The notes: generated by a model from the sequence alone, not told the origin. Shown: positions 33,542 through 41,682, numbered from the stretch's first letter. The stretch: DNA of 42,603 nucleotides from Spirochaetota bacterium (GCA_016929135.1 JAFGJK010000155.1:1-42603); one strand, 5' to 3'. Numbers and translations: made by a program.

Positions 33542-34432
33542 ATGAAGGCAACACGCGCCATTCTGGTCCCGATACTGCTCACCCTCTGCATCGCATCGTG
33601 CGCGGGGGAGAGTGACTCTCCAAACTACTATTCAGAGCTCGCCAGCCCGGAGCGGATCATAATCCTCGGCTACGGCGGCGACGCCATGGAGCCCTTCATC
33701 AGCCGCGACGGAAAGTACCTCTTCTTCAACGACAACGTCACCGGCTCGCCGGAGAAGAACATCCATTTCGCCACCCGCATCAGCGACGCGATATTCCAGT
33801 ATCATGGGCCTCTCGCCGCCGTCAATTCCACGGAGGTGGACGGGGTGCCGACGCTGGACAGCGGCAACAGGCTCTATTTCCTGTCCATCGTGAACTACGC
33901 AGCCCCGGAATACTACACCCTGTACAGGGGCACCTGGACCGGCAGCACGGTCACCGGCATCGCCCCGCTCTCCGGCCTCACGATACCCACGAGCCTGGTC
34001 TTCTACTTTGACATCGACATCAGCCCGGACGGCGAAACCGCCTATCTCAGCAGGGGCGATTTCACCGGCGGCTCCCCCCCCTCATCGGCCGATCTCGTCA
34101 TCGCCACCGCTTCTGGGAGCGCCTTCTCTGTGGACCCGGACAGCGACAGCATCATGGCCAACGTAAACACCGCCGGCCTGGAATACGCCCCGGCCATCTC
34201 GGAGAACGGCAGGGAGCTCTTCTTCACCCGATTCGACCCCCTTTTCTCGACGCCGCGCATCTACCGGTCCACCCGCAACAGCTCCAGCGGCGCCTTCGGC
34301 ATCCCCCAGCTGGTGATCAACATCGAGGGATTCGTCGAGGGGCCGGCCTTCTCCCCGAACGAGCGGTCGATCTACTACCACCGCCTGAACACGCTCTCCG
34401 GCCTCTTCGAGATATACCGGGTCACCAGGTGA
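33542..34432 (+). CDS. TolB/PD40-like beta-propeller lipoprotein
   Basis: 296 aa. Lipoprotein signal with lipobox IASC (Cys 20). The mature part has repeated beta-propeller blade motifs of the WD40-like PD40 type: MEPFISRDGKYLFFND, VDGVPTLDSGNRLYFLSI, DIDISPDGETAYLSRG, YAPAISENGRELFFTRFD and EGPAFSPNERSIYYHRL, about five blades. Such proteins sit on the outer or inner membrane facing the periplasm and usually mediate protein contacts. The ribosome site is weak (GAGG 10 nt upstream), but the promoter is strong. Exact role unknown. Confidence 0.85.
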   Translation: MKATRAILVPILLTLCIASCAGESDSPNYYSELASPERIIILGYGGDAMEPFISRDGKYLFFNDNVTGSPEKNIHFATRISDAIFQYHGPLAAVNSTEVDGVPTLDSGNRLYFLSIVNYAAPEYYTLYRGTWTGSTVTGIAPLSGLTIPTSLVFYFDIDISPDGETAYLSRGDFTGGSPPSSADLVIATASGSAFSVDPDSDSIMANVNTAGLEYAPAISENGRELFFTRFDPLFSTPRIYRSTRNSSSGAFGIPQLVINIEGFVEGPAFSPNERSIYYHRLNTLSGLFEIYRVTR

Positions 34433-34474
34433 CGGCGGCGCGGACCCGGAATCGTCGGGGGAATCCGGAAATCA

Positions 34475-35335
34475 TCAGTATGCATCACCAGGGTATTCCC
34501 GGTACTCCACAGCGTTCTTACCGCTGTTCTTCACACGGTACATCAGGGCATCGACTCTCTTCACCATCTCTTCAACGGAAAGATCGAAGTTTCGGTACAC
34601 AATGGCGCCAATGCTCAGCGTGACCGGCCAGTTTTTTTCGCCCAGAATCACCAGCAGTTCACTGCGTATCCTGTCGACGATTGATCGGACATCGCCGGTA
34701 TCCGTTTCGGGAAGCAGCATTGAAAACTCATCGCCGCCGAGCCGTGCCATCACATCGGTGGGACGGATCAGGGACGATACCGTGCGGGCGAAAAGCACCA
34801 GCAGTTCGTCGCCTCCGCTGTGCCCGTACGTGTCGTTCATTACCTTGAAGTTGTCCAGATCGATATAGACCAGGGCGAGTGGGAGCAGTGAACGCTTCGC
34901 CTTTTCCACCTCTCGTTGGAGGATCTCCCGGAAAAATCGCCAGTTGCCGACCCCGGTAAGCGGATCGATGAGGGACAGATCCCTGGCAGATCGATACAGC
35001 CGGATTATCTGGGCCAGCAGAAGGGTGTGCAGCAGGAAATAACCGAGCCTCACCATCATGTTGAGCAACGGGATCACGGGACTGGAATACCGGTGGCCGT
35101 ACACGAGATCGACGAAAAACCAGATCAGCGCGGCGACAACAGATATCGACAGACCTGCCGTCCTGCCGGCAAAGAGTACGGCGACCGATATGGGGATCAG
35201 GTACACAATCGAAAGTGTCAGCTCATAGCCGGAGAGGTATTCCAGGAATCCGACAACCAGCGTCAGCAGGAAGAGACCGGTAAAGACACCGATCCGTTCC
35301 GGCATTGATTTCAGCTCATACATGAGCAGTTTCAT
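34475..35335 (-). CDS. Membrane diguanylate cyclase (GGDEF)
   Basis: 286 aa from the ATG at 35335 (AGGAAG upstream); an ATG eight codons earlier is possible. About four transmembrane helices (~18-113) form the sensor part, then LSLIDPLTGVGNWRFF leads into a complete GGDEF domain with GGDEF at 200-204 and an I-site RPTD at 191-194, five residues before it. It should make cyclic di-GMP from GTP with product inhibition. It has no receiver or PAS, so the input must come through the membrane part. It is convergent with the lipoprotein gene and monocistronic. It is the second cyclase in the window. Confidence 0.93.
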   Translation of the reverse strand: MKLLMYELKSMPERIGVFTGLFLLTLVVGFLEYLSGYELTLSIVYLIPISVAVLFAGRTAGLSISVVAALIWFFVDLVYGHRYSSPVIPLLNMMVRLGYFLLHTLLLAQIIRLYRSARDLSLIDPLTGVGNWRFFREILQREVEKAKRSLLPLALVYIDLDNFKVMNDTYGHSGGDELLVLFARTVSSLIRPTDVMARLGGDEFSMLLPETDTGDVRSIVDRIRSELLVILGEKNWPVTLSIGAIVYRNFDLSVEEMVKRVDALMYRVKNSGKNAVEYREYPGDAY

Positions 35336-35491
35336 GGACTTCCTTTCTTCATAACGCATCGCAGCGACAGCTGCCGCTGCATACCCGCTACTTCAGGATA
35401 CGCAGAAACAGGCACAAAATCAACAGGCCTTTCCCGTCCCGGCAACCTTTACCACACCACTGGAAATTTCGGTGAATTCCCGGAACTCCCC

Positions 35492-35941
35492 TCAGCCCTT
35501 CAGCTGCAGCACCGTCACCCTCGGATAGAAGCCGAACGCCCGGTAGAAGCCGAAGACCGACTCGTGCCCCTCGGCGACGGAGACCACGATCCGCGCGCAT
35601 CCCTTCTCACGGAGCCACCGGAGTGAGCGCTCCACCAGCCTGCCGCCGTAGCCGTGCCGACGGTAGTCCTCCTCGACGTAGAGGGAATCGATCTCCCCCT
35701 TTTCCTGCTCCATCGTGGAGATGCAGTACCCCACCGCCTTCCCGTCCTCCTCCACCACCTCTATCATGACATCCCCCTCATCCATCGCCGCGAATTTCTC
35801 GCAGCGCCTCTGGAAGGTGAAGGTGCCGAAATGGTCCTTGAAATACGTAGAGTCCCTGAGGTGCAGCTCGTTCAGCTTCTCCCATAGTGGCCTGATCGTC
35901 TCTATCCGCTCTTTCGGGATCACGACAAATTCACCGCTCAT
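35492..35941 (-). CDS. GNAT family N-acetyltransferase
   Basis: 149 aa from the ATG at 35941 (GGAAGG upstream), preferred over an ATG 14 codons earlier. It has the GNAT pattern: strand pair EVVEEDGKAVGYCISTME, EIDSLYVEEDYRRHGYGGRLVERSL with the acetyl-CoA loop RRHGYG, and the C-terminal AEGHESVFGFYRAFGFYPR. Acceptor unknown; it may acetylate a small amine or a protein N-terminus. It has its own strong promoter. Confidence 0.88.
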   Translation of the reverse strand: MSGEFVVIPKERIETIRPLWEKLNELHLRDSTYFKDHFGTFTFQRRCEKFAAMDEGDVMIEVVEEDGKAVGYCISTMEQEKGEIDSLYVEEDYRRHGYGGRLVERSLRWLREKGCARIVVSVAEGHESVFGFYRAFGFYPRVTVLQLKG

Positions 35942-36025
35942 GTTACCTTCCGCCCTGTATCCCCAACCAACACTACTCCTCAATACAGCTGAATCAATGG
36001 TCTGACAGAGTAATGTATTTGACGT

Positions 36026-36054
36026 ATTCTACAAGGGGATTATCGGTATGTCAA
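36026..36054 (-). promoter_or_regulatory. Sigma-70-type promoter of the GNAT gene
   Basis: On the minus strand: TTGACA (36054-36049), 17-bp spacer, TAGAAT (36031-36026). The -35 and spacing are consensus; the leader to the ATG at 35941 is ~78 nt. Confidence 0.65.
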
Positions 36055-36121
36055 TTACATAGCGGTGCGATTCTTCGGTTGTCCTATTGATCGCCGAACC
36101 GCACAGAGGGGGAGAGACGCG

Positions 36122-36496
36122 ATGAAAAGAAAACTGCTGTTCGTCCTGTTCGCCGACGATGTCTGCCGCCAGAACCACGCCTTCATGTACGCCCTGGACC
36201 TGCACCGGCAGGGTCATGAGACCAGGATAATCGTCGAGGGACCGGCGACACGCCTGTTCGACGAGCGCCTCGGGGACAGGGAGTCGAAATTCTACGGGCT
36301 CTTTGCAGAGGCCAAAGAGCTGGGGCTGATCGCCGGTGCCTGCGGAGCCGCCTCCGCGGGCTGCGCCAACAGGAAGGATGACGTGGTCATATCGGATCTG
36401 GTTTCCAGGGAAGGGGTCAACCTCCTCTCCGGGATGTACGGTCATGCCGGAATCGGATCCTATGCGGACCAGGGCTACGAGCTGGTGATCGTCTGA
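36122..36496 (+). CDS. DsrE-like family cytoplasmic protein
   Basis: 124 aa from the ATG at 36122 (GGGGGAGAG upstream). KRKLLFVLFADDVCRQNHAFMYALDLHRQGHETRIIVEGPATRLF is the first beta-alpha-beta unit of a DsrE/YchN-like fold. Cysteines at ~14 and in the GACGAASAGCANRKDD segment are candidates for sulfur handling, though the DsrE catalytic Cys is not certain. No dsr or tus genes are near. The call rests on fold resemblance only. Confidence 0.6.
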   Translation: MKRKLLFVLFADDVCRQNHAFMYALDLHRQGHETRIIVEGPATRLFDERLGDRESKFYGLFAEAKELGLIAGACGAASAGCANRKDDVVISDLVSREGVNLLSGMYGHAGIGSYADQGYELVIV

Positions 36497-36497
36497 C

Positions 36498-36524
36498 GCG
36501 CCGCAGGCACGCCTGAAGCGGCGC
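36498..36524. terminator. Hairpin between convergent DsrE-like and DUF1003 genes
   Basis: GCGCCGC (36498-36504) pairs with GCGGCGC (36518-36524); AGGC and GCCT inside extend the stem with a 3-nt bulge. It starts 1 nt after the DsrE-like stop codon. No U tract. Confidence 0.45.
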
Positions 36525-36584
36525 CCTGCACACCGGGGACGGCGTACCGCGTTTCGCCCGGTATCCCGGCCCCGGGACGGTTCG

Positions 36585-37289
36585 TCAGCCCTCCTTTCTC
36601 TCCAGAGATTCCCGGATCTCCTTCAGCAGGTCGATCTGCAGTTCCTGAATCTCGATCATCTTCGACCACTGCTCAAGCAGGAGATGGTCCATCTTCTCGT
36701 GCAGGGTCCGAATTTCGATCTCCGATTTCAGGTTCACCTTGTAATCGTTCTCCGCGCGAACCCTGTCCTTCGCCTCAAGGCGGTTCTGGCTCATCATGAT
36801 GACGGGCGCCTGGATCGCCGCGATGCAGGAGAGGACGAGGTTCATCAGTATGTAGGGGTAGGGATCGAAGGGACGCGCCAGGAGGAGATGGCTGTTGACG
36901 AGGATCCACAGAACAAGGACGGCAAAGAAGACTATGATGAATTTCCAGCTGCCCCCGAACTGCGCCACCCTGTCAGATATCCTGTCCCCGATGCCGTATT
37001 TCTCCTCGGACTGCGCGGCGGTGTTCGACGAGATCAGCTCGCTCTCGCCGATGTTTTGGATCACCTCGGCCTCGAGGCGTTCCAGCTGCCCCCGCTCCTC
37101 CAGCACAAGATTTGTAACGTACAGGATCCTGTATTTTTCGTAATCCCCCTTGCAGATAAAGGAGGAATCATTCCAGGAGGGGAAATCCTGCAGGATCAGC
37201 CTCTCGATCTCGTTCCGTATCCCGTGGCCGGTGATGACGTCACTCCGGGGAAACTCCTTAGCACAGACACTGCATCTGACGGTCTTCAT
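36585..37289 (-). CDS. DUF1003 membrane protein
   Basis: 234 aa. An N-terminal CSVCAKEFPRSDV (CxxC) zinc-finger-like start is followed by a cytoplasmic helical region and two membrane helices (~118-137 and ~146-166). The diagnostic segment AAIQAPVIMMSQNRLEAKDR identifies DUF1003. The C-terminus (EIEIRTLHEKMDHLLLEQWSKMIEIQELQIDLL) is a coiled coil. Members are widespread and of unknown function. Monocistronic, convergent with the DsrE-like gene. Confidence 0.87.
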   Translation of the reverse strand: MKTVRCSVCAKEFPRSDVITGHGIRNEIERLILQDFPSWNDSSFICKGDYEKYRILYVTNLVLEERGQLERLEAEVIQNIGESELISSNTAAQSEEKYGIGDRISDRVAQFGGSWKFIIVFFAVLVLWILVNSHLLLARPFDPYPYILMNLVLSCIAAIQAPVIMMSQNRLEAKDRVRAENDYKVNLKSEIEIRTLHEKMDHLLLEQWSKMIEIQELQIDLLKEIRESLERKEG

Positions 37290-37343
37290 GGTATTCCTCG
37301 CGTAGCGGCGCCCCCCCTTATGGGGCCGGCGTCCACTGTTGAA

Positions 37344-37856
37344 TCAGAGCGATCCCCGGAGGAGCAGCAGCCGGTACTCCACGTCGATCCACCGGCCGAA
37401 CTTGTACCCCACCTGGGGGAGGCGGGCCACCCTCTTGAAGCCCAGCCGCTCATGGAGCCTCAGGCTCACCTCGTTGGGCAGGGCGATGCCGCCGATGACG
37501 GCGTTTATCCCCATCACCCGCAGCTCATCCAGCAGCTGCCGGTAGAGGGCCGTCCCGATCCCCCGCCCCGTGGCGCCGGCATCGACGTAGACGGTGGACT
37601 CCGCCGTGAAGCGGTAGGCGCTCCGGTCCTTCCATCTGCCCGCATAGGAATAGCCGAGCACCCGCCCCCCCTCCTCGAACAGGAGCCACGGCAGGGACGA
37701 GGTGATTCCGGCGATGCGCCCCTCCATCTCGTCCGGGGGGACCGGCTCCTCCTCGAAGGTGACGGTCGTCCGCTCCACGTAATGGTTGTAGATCTCGCAG
37801 AGGCGGCGCGCATCCGCCGCCACCGCCCTCCGTATCGCGCCGCCGGTTTCCGCCAT
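37344..37856 (-). CDS. GNAT N-acetyltransferase, phosphinothricin acetyltransferase-like family
   Basis: 170 aa from the ATG at 37856, which overlaps the upstream stop as TGATG. IRRAVAADARRLCEIYNHYVERTTVTFEEEPV is the characteristic N-terminus of the Pat/MddA family. STVYVDAGATGRGIGTALYRQLLDEL contains the acetyl-CoA loop and LHERLGFKRVARLPQVGYKFGRWIDVEY the C-terminal motif. Chromosomal relatives acetylate methionine derivatives or other amino-acid-like compounds; resistance to phosphinothricin is not implied. Co-transcribed with the small secreted protein upstream. Confidence 0.88.
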   Translation of the reverse strand: MAETGGAIRRAVAADARRLCEIYNHYVERTTVTFEEEPVPPDEMEGRIAGITSSLPWLLFEEGGRVLGYSYAGRWKDRSAYRFTAESTVYVDAGATGRGIGTALYRQLLDELRVMGINAVIGGIALPNEVSLRLHERLGFKRVARLPQVGYKFGRWIDVEYRLLLLRGSL

Positions 37857-38317
37857 CACAGATCGTACCCGCATATATTGAGGGACTGCACGATGCCGTC
37901 GACGACCCGGCCGTACCGCGGCGTCTTCGCATCATAGGTCGCATCGACGGAATAGACGGTGTCCCCGCGCAGCAGCCGCTTCCGGTAGAAGACCATGCCG
38001 CGGTGACGGCCCGTGATCACGAGCCAGTTCTCGTGTCGACACTCCCTGGTAATCACGGCGCCCTCCATGGCAACCAGTATCCTCCGGCGCATCGTCGAAA
38101 GCCCCTCTTTGAACACGTTGTAGCTGCCGTAGACGCGGCACAGGAAAAAGGGGCTGTCCGCCGAGAGGGCAATCCCGTCGCCGCAGTCCCCCTCCCGGAT
38201 CTCCGTGAAGACCGCTCGGGGATAGTTAAAGGCAAAGCCGAACCGGGCATTCACGTAGGTGACTGATCCCCCCTGCAGGCAGAGCGCCGCGGCGATCGCC
38301 GCTGCAATACCCCTCAT
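37856..38317 (-). CDS. Small secreted protein of unknown function
   Basis: 153 aa. It has a short signal peptide (MRGIAAAIAAALCLQGGS) and a mature part beginning VTYVNARFGFAFNYP. This YVNxRFGFxxxYP opening is seen in many secreted hypothetical proteins. Cysteines (four in the mature part) could form disulfides. GGGGGA lies upstream of the ATG. Its stop overlaps the start of the acetyltransferase gene, so the two are translationally coupled. No function can be given. Confidence 0.72.
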   Translation of the reverse strand: MRGIAAAIAAALCLQGGSVTYVNARFGFAFNYPRAVFTEIREGDCGDGIALSADSPFFLCRVYGSYNVFKEGLSTMRRRILVAMEGAVITRECRHENWLVITGRHRGMVFYRKRLLRGDTVYSVDATYDAKTPRYGRVVDGIVQSLNICGYDL

Positions 38318-38515
38318 AGGCTGTCCCCCGTGCCCCTTCTCTACACCGGCGGCGAGATTCCCGCAAGCACTATTTCCCCCTCTGCGGCGCGCCGGAGAAC
38401 GGTTTTTTTCTTGAAATCACTGACCGTCGCGTCATTATGCGATCCATTGCCTGCCCTCCGGATCCGCTCTCGTGACTGCGGTGAGGGGACGAGACCACCG
38501 ACGAGGTGAATTGCC

Positions 38516-39010
38516 ATGGCGAGATACATTGCATTCTTTGTGATACTCCTCTTCCCATTCCTCCTCTCCCCGGCGAACGGACGCGGCGGTCGGCTCTCAG
38601 AGCTCCTGAAGGGCTCCAGGGATCTGGAGCGGGCGTGCACCGCTGGCAAGGCGGGGGCCTGCACCCGCACGGGCGTACGGAGGGCCTACGGCACCGGCGG
38701 GTACGCCAGGGACTACAGGGCAGCACTCCCCTATCTCGAAAAGGGATGCCGGGGGGGAGATCCGGCGGGGTGCAAGGAACTGGGCCTGCTGTACGAGCAC
38801 GGCAGGGGGGTGTCCAGGGACTGCGGCAAGGCCGCCGGTTACTACAGGAAGGCCTGCGCCGGCAATCAGGCGCTGGCATGCCGGTACCTCGGGGTGTTGT
38901 ATAAATACGGCCGCGGCGTGCCGAAGGACCGGAGACTGGCGAGGAGATATTTCCTGCTGGCCTGCAATGCCGGAGAGAAGAGGAGCTGCCGCGACGCCAA
39001 CATGAAGTAG
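38516..39010 (+). CDS. Secreted Sel1-repeat, Hcp-like cysteine-rich protein
   Basis: 164 aa; GAGGTG ~9 nt before the ATG. Signal peptide (MARYIAFFVILLFPFLLSPANG) then about three Sel1/TPR-like repeats: ALPYLEKGCRGGDPAGCKELGLLYEHGRGV, AAGYYRKACAGNQALACRYLGVLYKYGRGV and ARRYFLLACNAGEKRSCRDAN. Each repeat carries a Cys pair 6-8 residues apart, the disulfide pattern of the Helicobacter cysteine-rich proteins. It is a periplasmic protein-interaction module; the partner is unknown. Monocistronic. Confidence 0.87.
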   Translation: MARYIAFFVILLFPFLLSPANGRGGRLSELLKGSRDLERACTAGKAGACTRTGVRRAYGTGGYARDYRAALPYLEKGCRGGDPAGCKELGLLYEHGRGVSRDCGKAAGYYRKACAGNQALACRYLGVLYKYGRGVPKDRRLARRYFLLACNAGEKRSCRDANMK

Positions 39011-39052
39011 CCGCCGGGTCAGCGCCGCGCGATCCTGCGGGCGCCCCACCCC

Positions 39053-39817
39053 CTACAGGATCACCTTGATCCCCCGGTCCTTCAGGAATTCCTTCACCTG
39101 ACGGATGCTGAAGGTCCTGAAATGAAACACCGATGCCGCCAGGAGGATGCGCGCGCCCCCCTTCACCACGCCGTCGTAGAAATGTTCCAGGGCCCCGGCG
39201 CCACCTGAGGCCACTACCGGGAGCTTCACCGCCTCCGAAATGGCCCTGGTGAACTCCAGGTCGTATCCATTCAGGGTCCCGTCGCCGTCCATGCTGGTGG
39301 GGAGTATCACCCCCGCCCCCATGTTCTGGCACTGCTTCGCCCACTCTACCGCGTCGCGCCCCGCCGGCTTCGTACCGCCGGACACCACAAGCTCGAACCC
39401 CGAGCGCATGGCGCTGTTTCTCCGGGCGTCGATGGCCACGGTGACCCGCTCGGATCCGATTTTCTTGGCTGCCTTCTCCACGAGCTTCGGCTCCTTCACC
39501 GCGGCGCTGTTCATGGAGATGCTGGTGGCGCCCGCCTCCAGCACCGCCTCGATGTCCTTCAGGCTTCCGATGCCGCCCCCGACGGTGAGGGGGATGGTGA
39601 TGGCCGAAGCCACCTGCTTCACCCACTCAAGCCTTGTCGTGCGTTCCTCCACCGTGGCGGCGATGTCCAGCATGGCCAACTCGTCTGCACCCTCCTCCTG
39701 GTAAAACCGGGCGTTCTCCACCGGGTCGCCGGCGTCCCTGATGTCCACGAAGTGGACCCCCTTGACGACGCGGCCGTTCTTCATATCAAGACAGGGCATG
39801 ATCTTCACGGGTTCCAT
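39053..39817 (-). CDS. hisF: Imidazole glycerol phosphate synthase cyclase subunit HisF
   Basis: 254 aa from the ATG at 39817, fixed by GGAGG 8 nt upstream; seven more in-frame codons upstream are not needed. It is a (beta/alpha)8 barrel with catalytic Asp 11 (IMPCLDMKNGRVVKGV) and Asp 130 (VAIDARR), the phosphate loops GGGIGS and ASGGAGALEHFY, and SMDGDGTLNGYD. With HisH it makes imidazole glycerol phosphate and AICAR in histidine synthesis, linking to purine synthesis. No other his gene is in the window, so it is unlinked here. A small oddity is ILPTSMD where relatives have ILLTSMD. Orphan HisF proteins exist in polysaccharide loci, but none is near. Confidence 0.94.
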   Translation of the reverse strand: MEPVKIMPCLDMKNGRVVKGVHFVDIRDAGDPVENARFYQEEGADELAMLDIAATVEERTTRLEWVKQVASAITIPLTVGGGIGSLKDIEAVLEAGATSISMNSAAVKEPKLVEKAAKKIGSERVTVAIDARRNSAMRSGFELVVSGGTKPAGRDAVEWAKQCQNMGAGVILPTSMDGDGTLNGYDLEFTRAISEAVKLPVVASGGAGALEHFYDGVVKGGARILLAASVFHFRTFSIRQVKEFLKDRGIKVIL

Positions 39818-39838
39818 GATATATCCTCCGCTCGGCAT

Positions 39839-39863
39839 GAACGGACCCCGAAGGGGACCGTTC
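39839..39863 (-). promoter_or_regulatory. Stem-loop in the leader of hisF
   Basis: On the minus strand GAACGG-T-CCCC and GGGG-T-CCGTTC pair (6 + 4 bp around one T-T mismatch), with TTC between the arms. It lies ~22 nt upstream of the hisF ATG and ~130 nt past the AbrB-type gene. It might end the AbrB transcript or protect hisF mRNA; no U tract is present. Confidence 0.4.
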
Positions 39864-39995
39864 CCGACAGATTGATTATCCGAGTATCCGCTCGGCTACC
39901 GAAGAGAATACACCACCGCACCGGAGGCGTCAAACACAATATCACGGCAGTGCCATGCCGCTGCGGACCTGCGAACCGCGGATCCGGCACCCCCT

Positions 39996-40223
39996 CTACA
40001 TATCGGCTGCACCCCGCAGACCGTAGTGCTTGAGAATCCCCTCCATACGCTCCACGGACATCAGCACGATGTCGTTCCTGTCGTTTTTCATGATGTACAG
40101 CTGGTCACCGTCATTTATTCCCAGCTCCTTCCGCAACCCCACCGGGATGATGATCTGTCCCTTGGAGCTCACCGTGACGACGCCGTAGAGCGTTTTATCC
40201 ACCGGTTTCGGCTTCTTCACCAT
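39996..40223 (-). CDS. AbrB/SpoVT-type DNA-binding transition regulator
   Basis: 75 aa from the ATG at 40223 (GAGAGAGG upstream). YGVVTVSSKGQIIIPVGLRKELGINDGDQLYIMKN is the swapped-hairpin DNA-binding domain of AbrB/MazE/SpoVT proteins. The C-terminal ~30 residues (MSVERMEGILKHYGL) are a short helix for oligomerisation or partner binding. No toxin gene is adjacent, so it is more likely a stand-alone regulator than an antitoxin. Three TTTACAT repeats at exact 19-bp intervals lie upstream and may be its own operator. The next gene on this strand is hisF, ~180 nt downstream. Confidence 0.87.
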   Translation of the reverse strand: MVKKPKPVDKTLYGVVTVSSKGQIIIPVGLRKELGINDGDQLYIMKNDRNDIVLMSVERMEGILKHYGLRGAADM

Positions 40224-40278
40224 GGCTGAACCTCTCTCTTCGGAAACAGGAGCACGGGCGCAATGGTCTGTCAATCTA

Positions 40279-40323
40279 TTTACATGCTATAAAAAAGTTT
40301 ACATATAATAAATTGGTTTACAT
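40279..40323. repeat. Three direct repeats of TTTACAT with a 19-bp period
   Basis: Copies start at 40279, 40298 and 40317; a fourth, imperfect copy TTGACAT starts at 40338 (21 bp on). The repeats lie in the AT-rich gap between the divergent AbrB-type gene and the small membrane protein gene. The plus strand also holds a perfect TATAAT at 40304-40309 among them. The period is near two helical turns, so copies would face the same side of DNA, as expected for a regulator array. Confidence 0.65.
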
Positions 40324-40393
40324 TTCTTACTTTTTGGTTGACATCTCCTCACTGCATCGTTTCATTGATATCATCACGATTCTGGAGGTTCAC

Positions 40394-40810
40394 ATGCACG
40401 GAACGGCACGTCTTCTGATCTACGGCGCGGGGGTCTATAATCTCCTTTTCGTCGCCTTTCACATCAGCTTCTGGAAGCTCCCGGGGCTCAACTGGGCCCA
40501 GGAGCTGCAAAGGCTGTCGCCGATGAACAGCGCAGTGATGCAGGTGATGAACCTGGCCCTCATCGCGCTATTCCTCATCATGGCCTTTCTCTCCTTTCGC
40601 CATAACGGCGATCTGACCGGCACGCCTCTGGGCAGGTCCATCCTGGGGGGATTCACCCTTCTGTGGCTGCTGCGGTTCATCGAGCAGTTCATATTCTTCG
40701 GATACCGAGGGCCGCTCCCCCCCGTACTGTTCGTCGGGTTCCTGCTCTACTGCATTCCGGCGGTGATGGCCTTCATGGAGGCGAAGGAGAGTATGGATAA
40801 CGCACCCTGA
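40394..40810 (+). CDS. Small integral membrane protein of unknown function
   Basis: 138 aa from the ATG at 40394, fixed by GGAGG 5 nt upstream. Four transmembrane helices (~5-25, 48-68, 78-100, 108-128): LLIYGAGVYNLLFVAFHISFW, NLALIALFLIMAFLSF, GGFTLLWLLRFIEQFIFFG and PPVLFVGFLLYCIPAVMAFM. There is little soluble part. No family recognised. It is divergent from the AbrB-type gene and shares the repeat-bearing intergenic region, so it is a likely target of that regulator (inference). Confidence 0.75.
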   Translation: MHGTARLLIYGAGVYNLLFVAFHISFWKLPGLNWAQELQRLSPMNSAVMQVMNLALIALFLIMAFLSFRHNGDLTGTPLGRSILGGFTLLWLLRFIEQFIFFGYRGPLPPVLFVGFLLYCIPAVMAFMEAKESMDNAP

Positions 40811-40989
40811 GGGGAGACCGGAGCCGAAGCATCGCCCGGCTGCCGATATTTCTTCTTGACTATGCCCCGAAATGATTCTTTCCTTGGGAGATTTTACAGG
40901 AGCACTTACGGGCTCCGCAATCAGACAGGATTCCTGACCGCGGGGGAGCTTCTGGGCACACCTCGTATTCCATTCAGTCGGAGGCCACC

Positions 40990-41682
40990 GTGAGACGAAT
41001 CGCCACAATCGCTCTCGTGTTTCTCTTTGGCGGCGCCATCTACGCCCAGACGGCACCGAAGATGACCATCGCCGACCTTTTCGCGCTGCTGCCGGAAAAA
41101 CACCGGACCTTCCTCGATGCTCCGGTATCGCTGAAATACGTCGTAGGGAAATGGAGCTGCCCCGAGTGCGGGGACCGGTACGGATTTTCGGAGCCGGTGG
41201 TGGACACCAAAAACGGGTACATCAGACTGTCCCAGTCGGGGGGCGGCTCCACCGAAAGGGAGATCGCCCTCTTCACGACCCAGGACAAGAGGAACATCCT
41301 GGGCATACGGTATTATGAGAACAACGGCGCCAACTGCGCGGAGGCATCGATCGTGTTTCTCGAACGCGCCGCCGACGTCTGGGGCGGCTCCACCGGGAGG
41401 GTACTGCCGAAGCTGGAATACGGCCAGTTCCTGAAAAAACAGTACGCATCGAAGAAATTCATCGACCGGGAGATGAAGATGATCACGAAGTACTTCCAGC
41501 TGGATTACGCCCTTCCGCGGTACGGCACCGTGGTGAAGGTGACAGCCTTCACGGCGCCTCGCTGTACGGACTCATATCCCGGCGAGGAGGTGATCAACTT
41601 CCTACGGGAAAACGATCTCTTCGGGACCACGAGAAATCTCGCCTGGGACGCCGGGGCAGGGGTATTCAAAGAAATCCCATAG
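40990..41682 (+). CDS. Secreted protein of unknown function with a CxxC motif
   Basis: 230 aa starting at a GTG at 40990 with GGAG ~7 nt upstream. Signal peptide with an AYA-type cleavage site (MRRIATIALVFLFGGAIYAQ). The mature domain contains WSCPECGDRYGFSEPVV (CxxC) and two further Cys (NCAEAS, RCTDS), and mixed alpha/beta segments such as EREIALFTTQDKRNILGIRYYENNGANC. No recognised family. The CxxC might bind metal or form a disulfide. Convergent with the last gene. Confidence 0.72.
   Translation: MRRIATIALVFLFGGAIYAQTAPKMTIADLFALLPEKHRTFLDAPVSLKYVVGKWSCPECGDRYGFSEPVVDTKNGYIRLSQSGGGSTEREIALFTTQDKRNILGIRYYENNGANCAEASIVFLERAADVWGGSTGRVLPKLEYGQFLKKQYASKKFIDREMKMITKYFQLDYALPRYGTVVKVTAFTAPRCTDSYPGEEVINFLRENDLFGTTRNLAWDAGAGVFKEIP

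Noticed and set aside
37344..37856. Phosphinothricin resistance gene
   Set aside because: The fold family is right, but chromosomal members of this family usually act on other amino-acid-like substrates; there is no resistance or mobile context.
39996..40223. Antitoxin of a toxin-antitoxin pair
   Set aside because: The AbrB/MazE-type fold fits, but the genes on both sides are hisF and a four-helix membrane protein, neither resembling a MazF or PIN toxin.
40279..40344. The 19-bp repeats as plasmid- or origin-type iterons
   Set aside because: Only three copies, no replication initiator gene, no DnaA boxes recognised nearby, and a DNA-binding regulator gene adjacent gives a simpler explanation.
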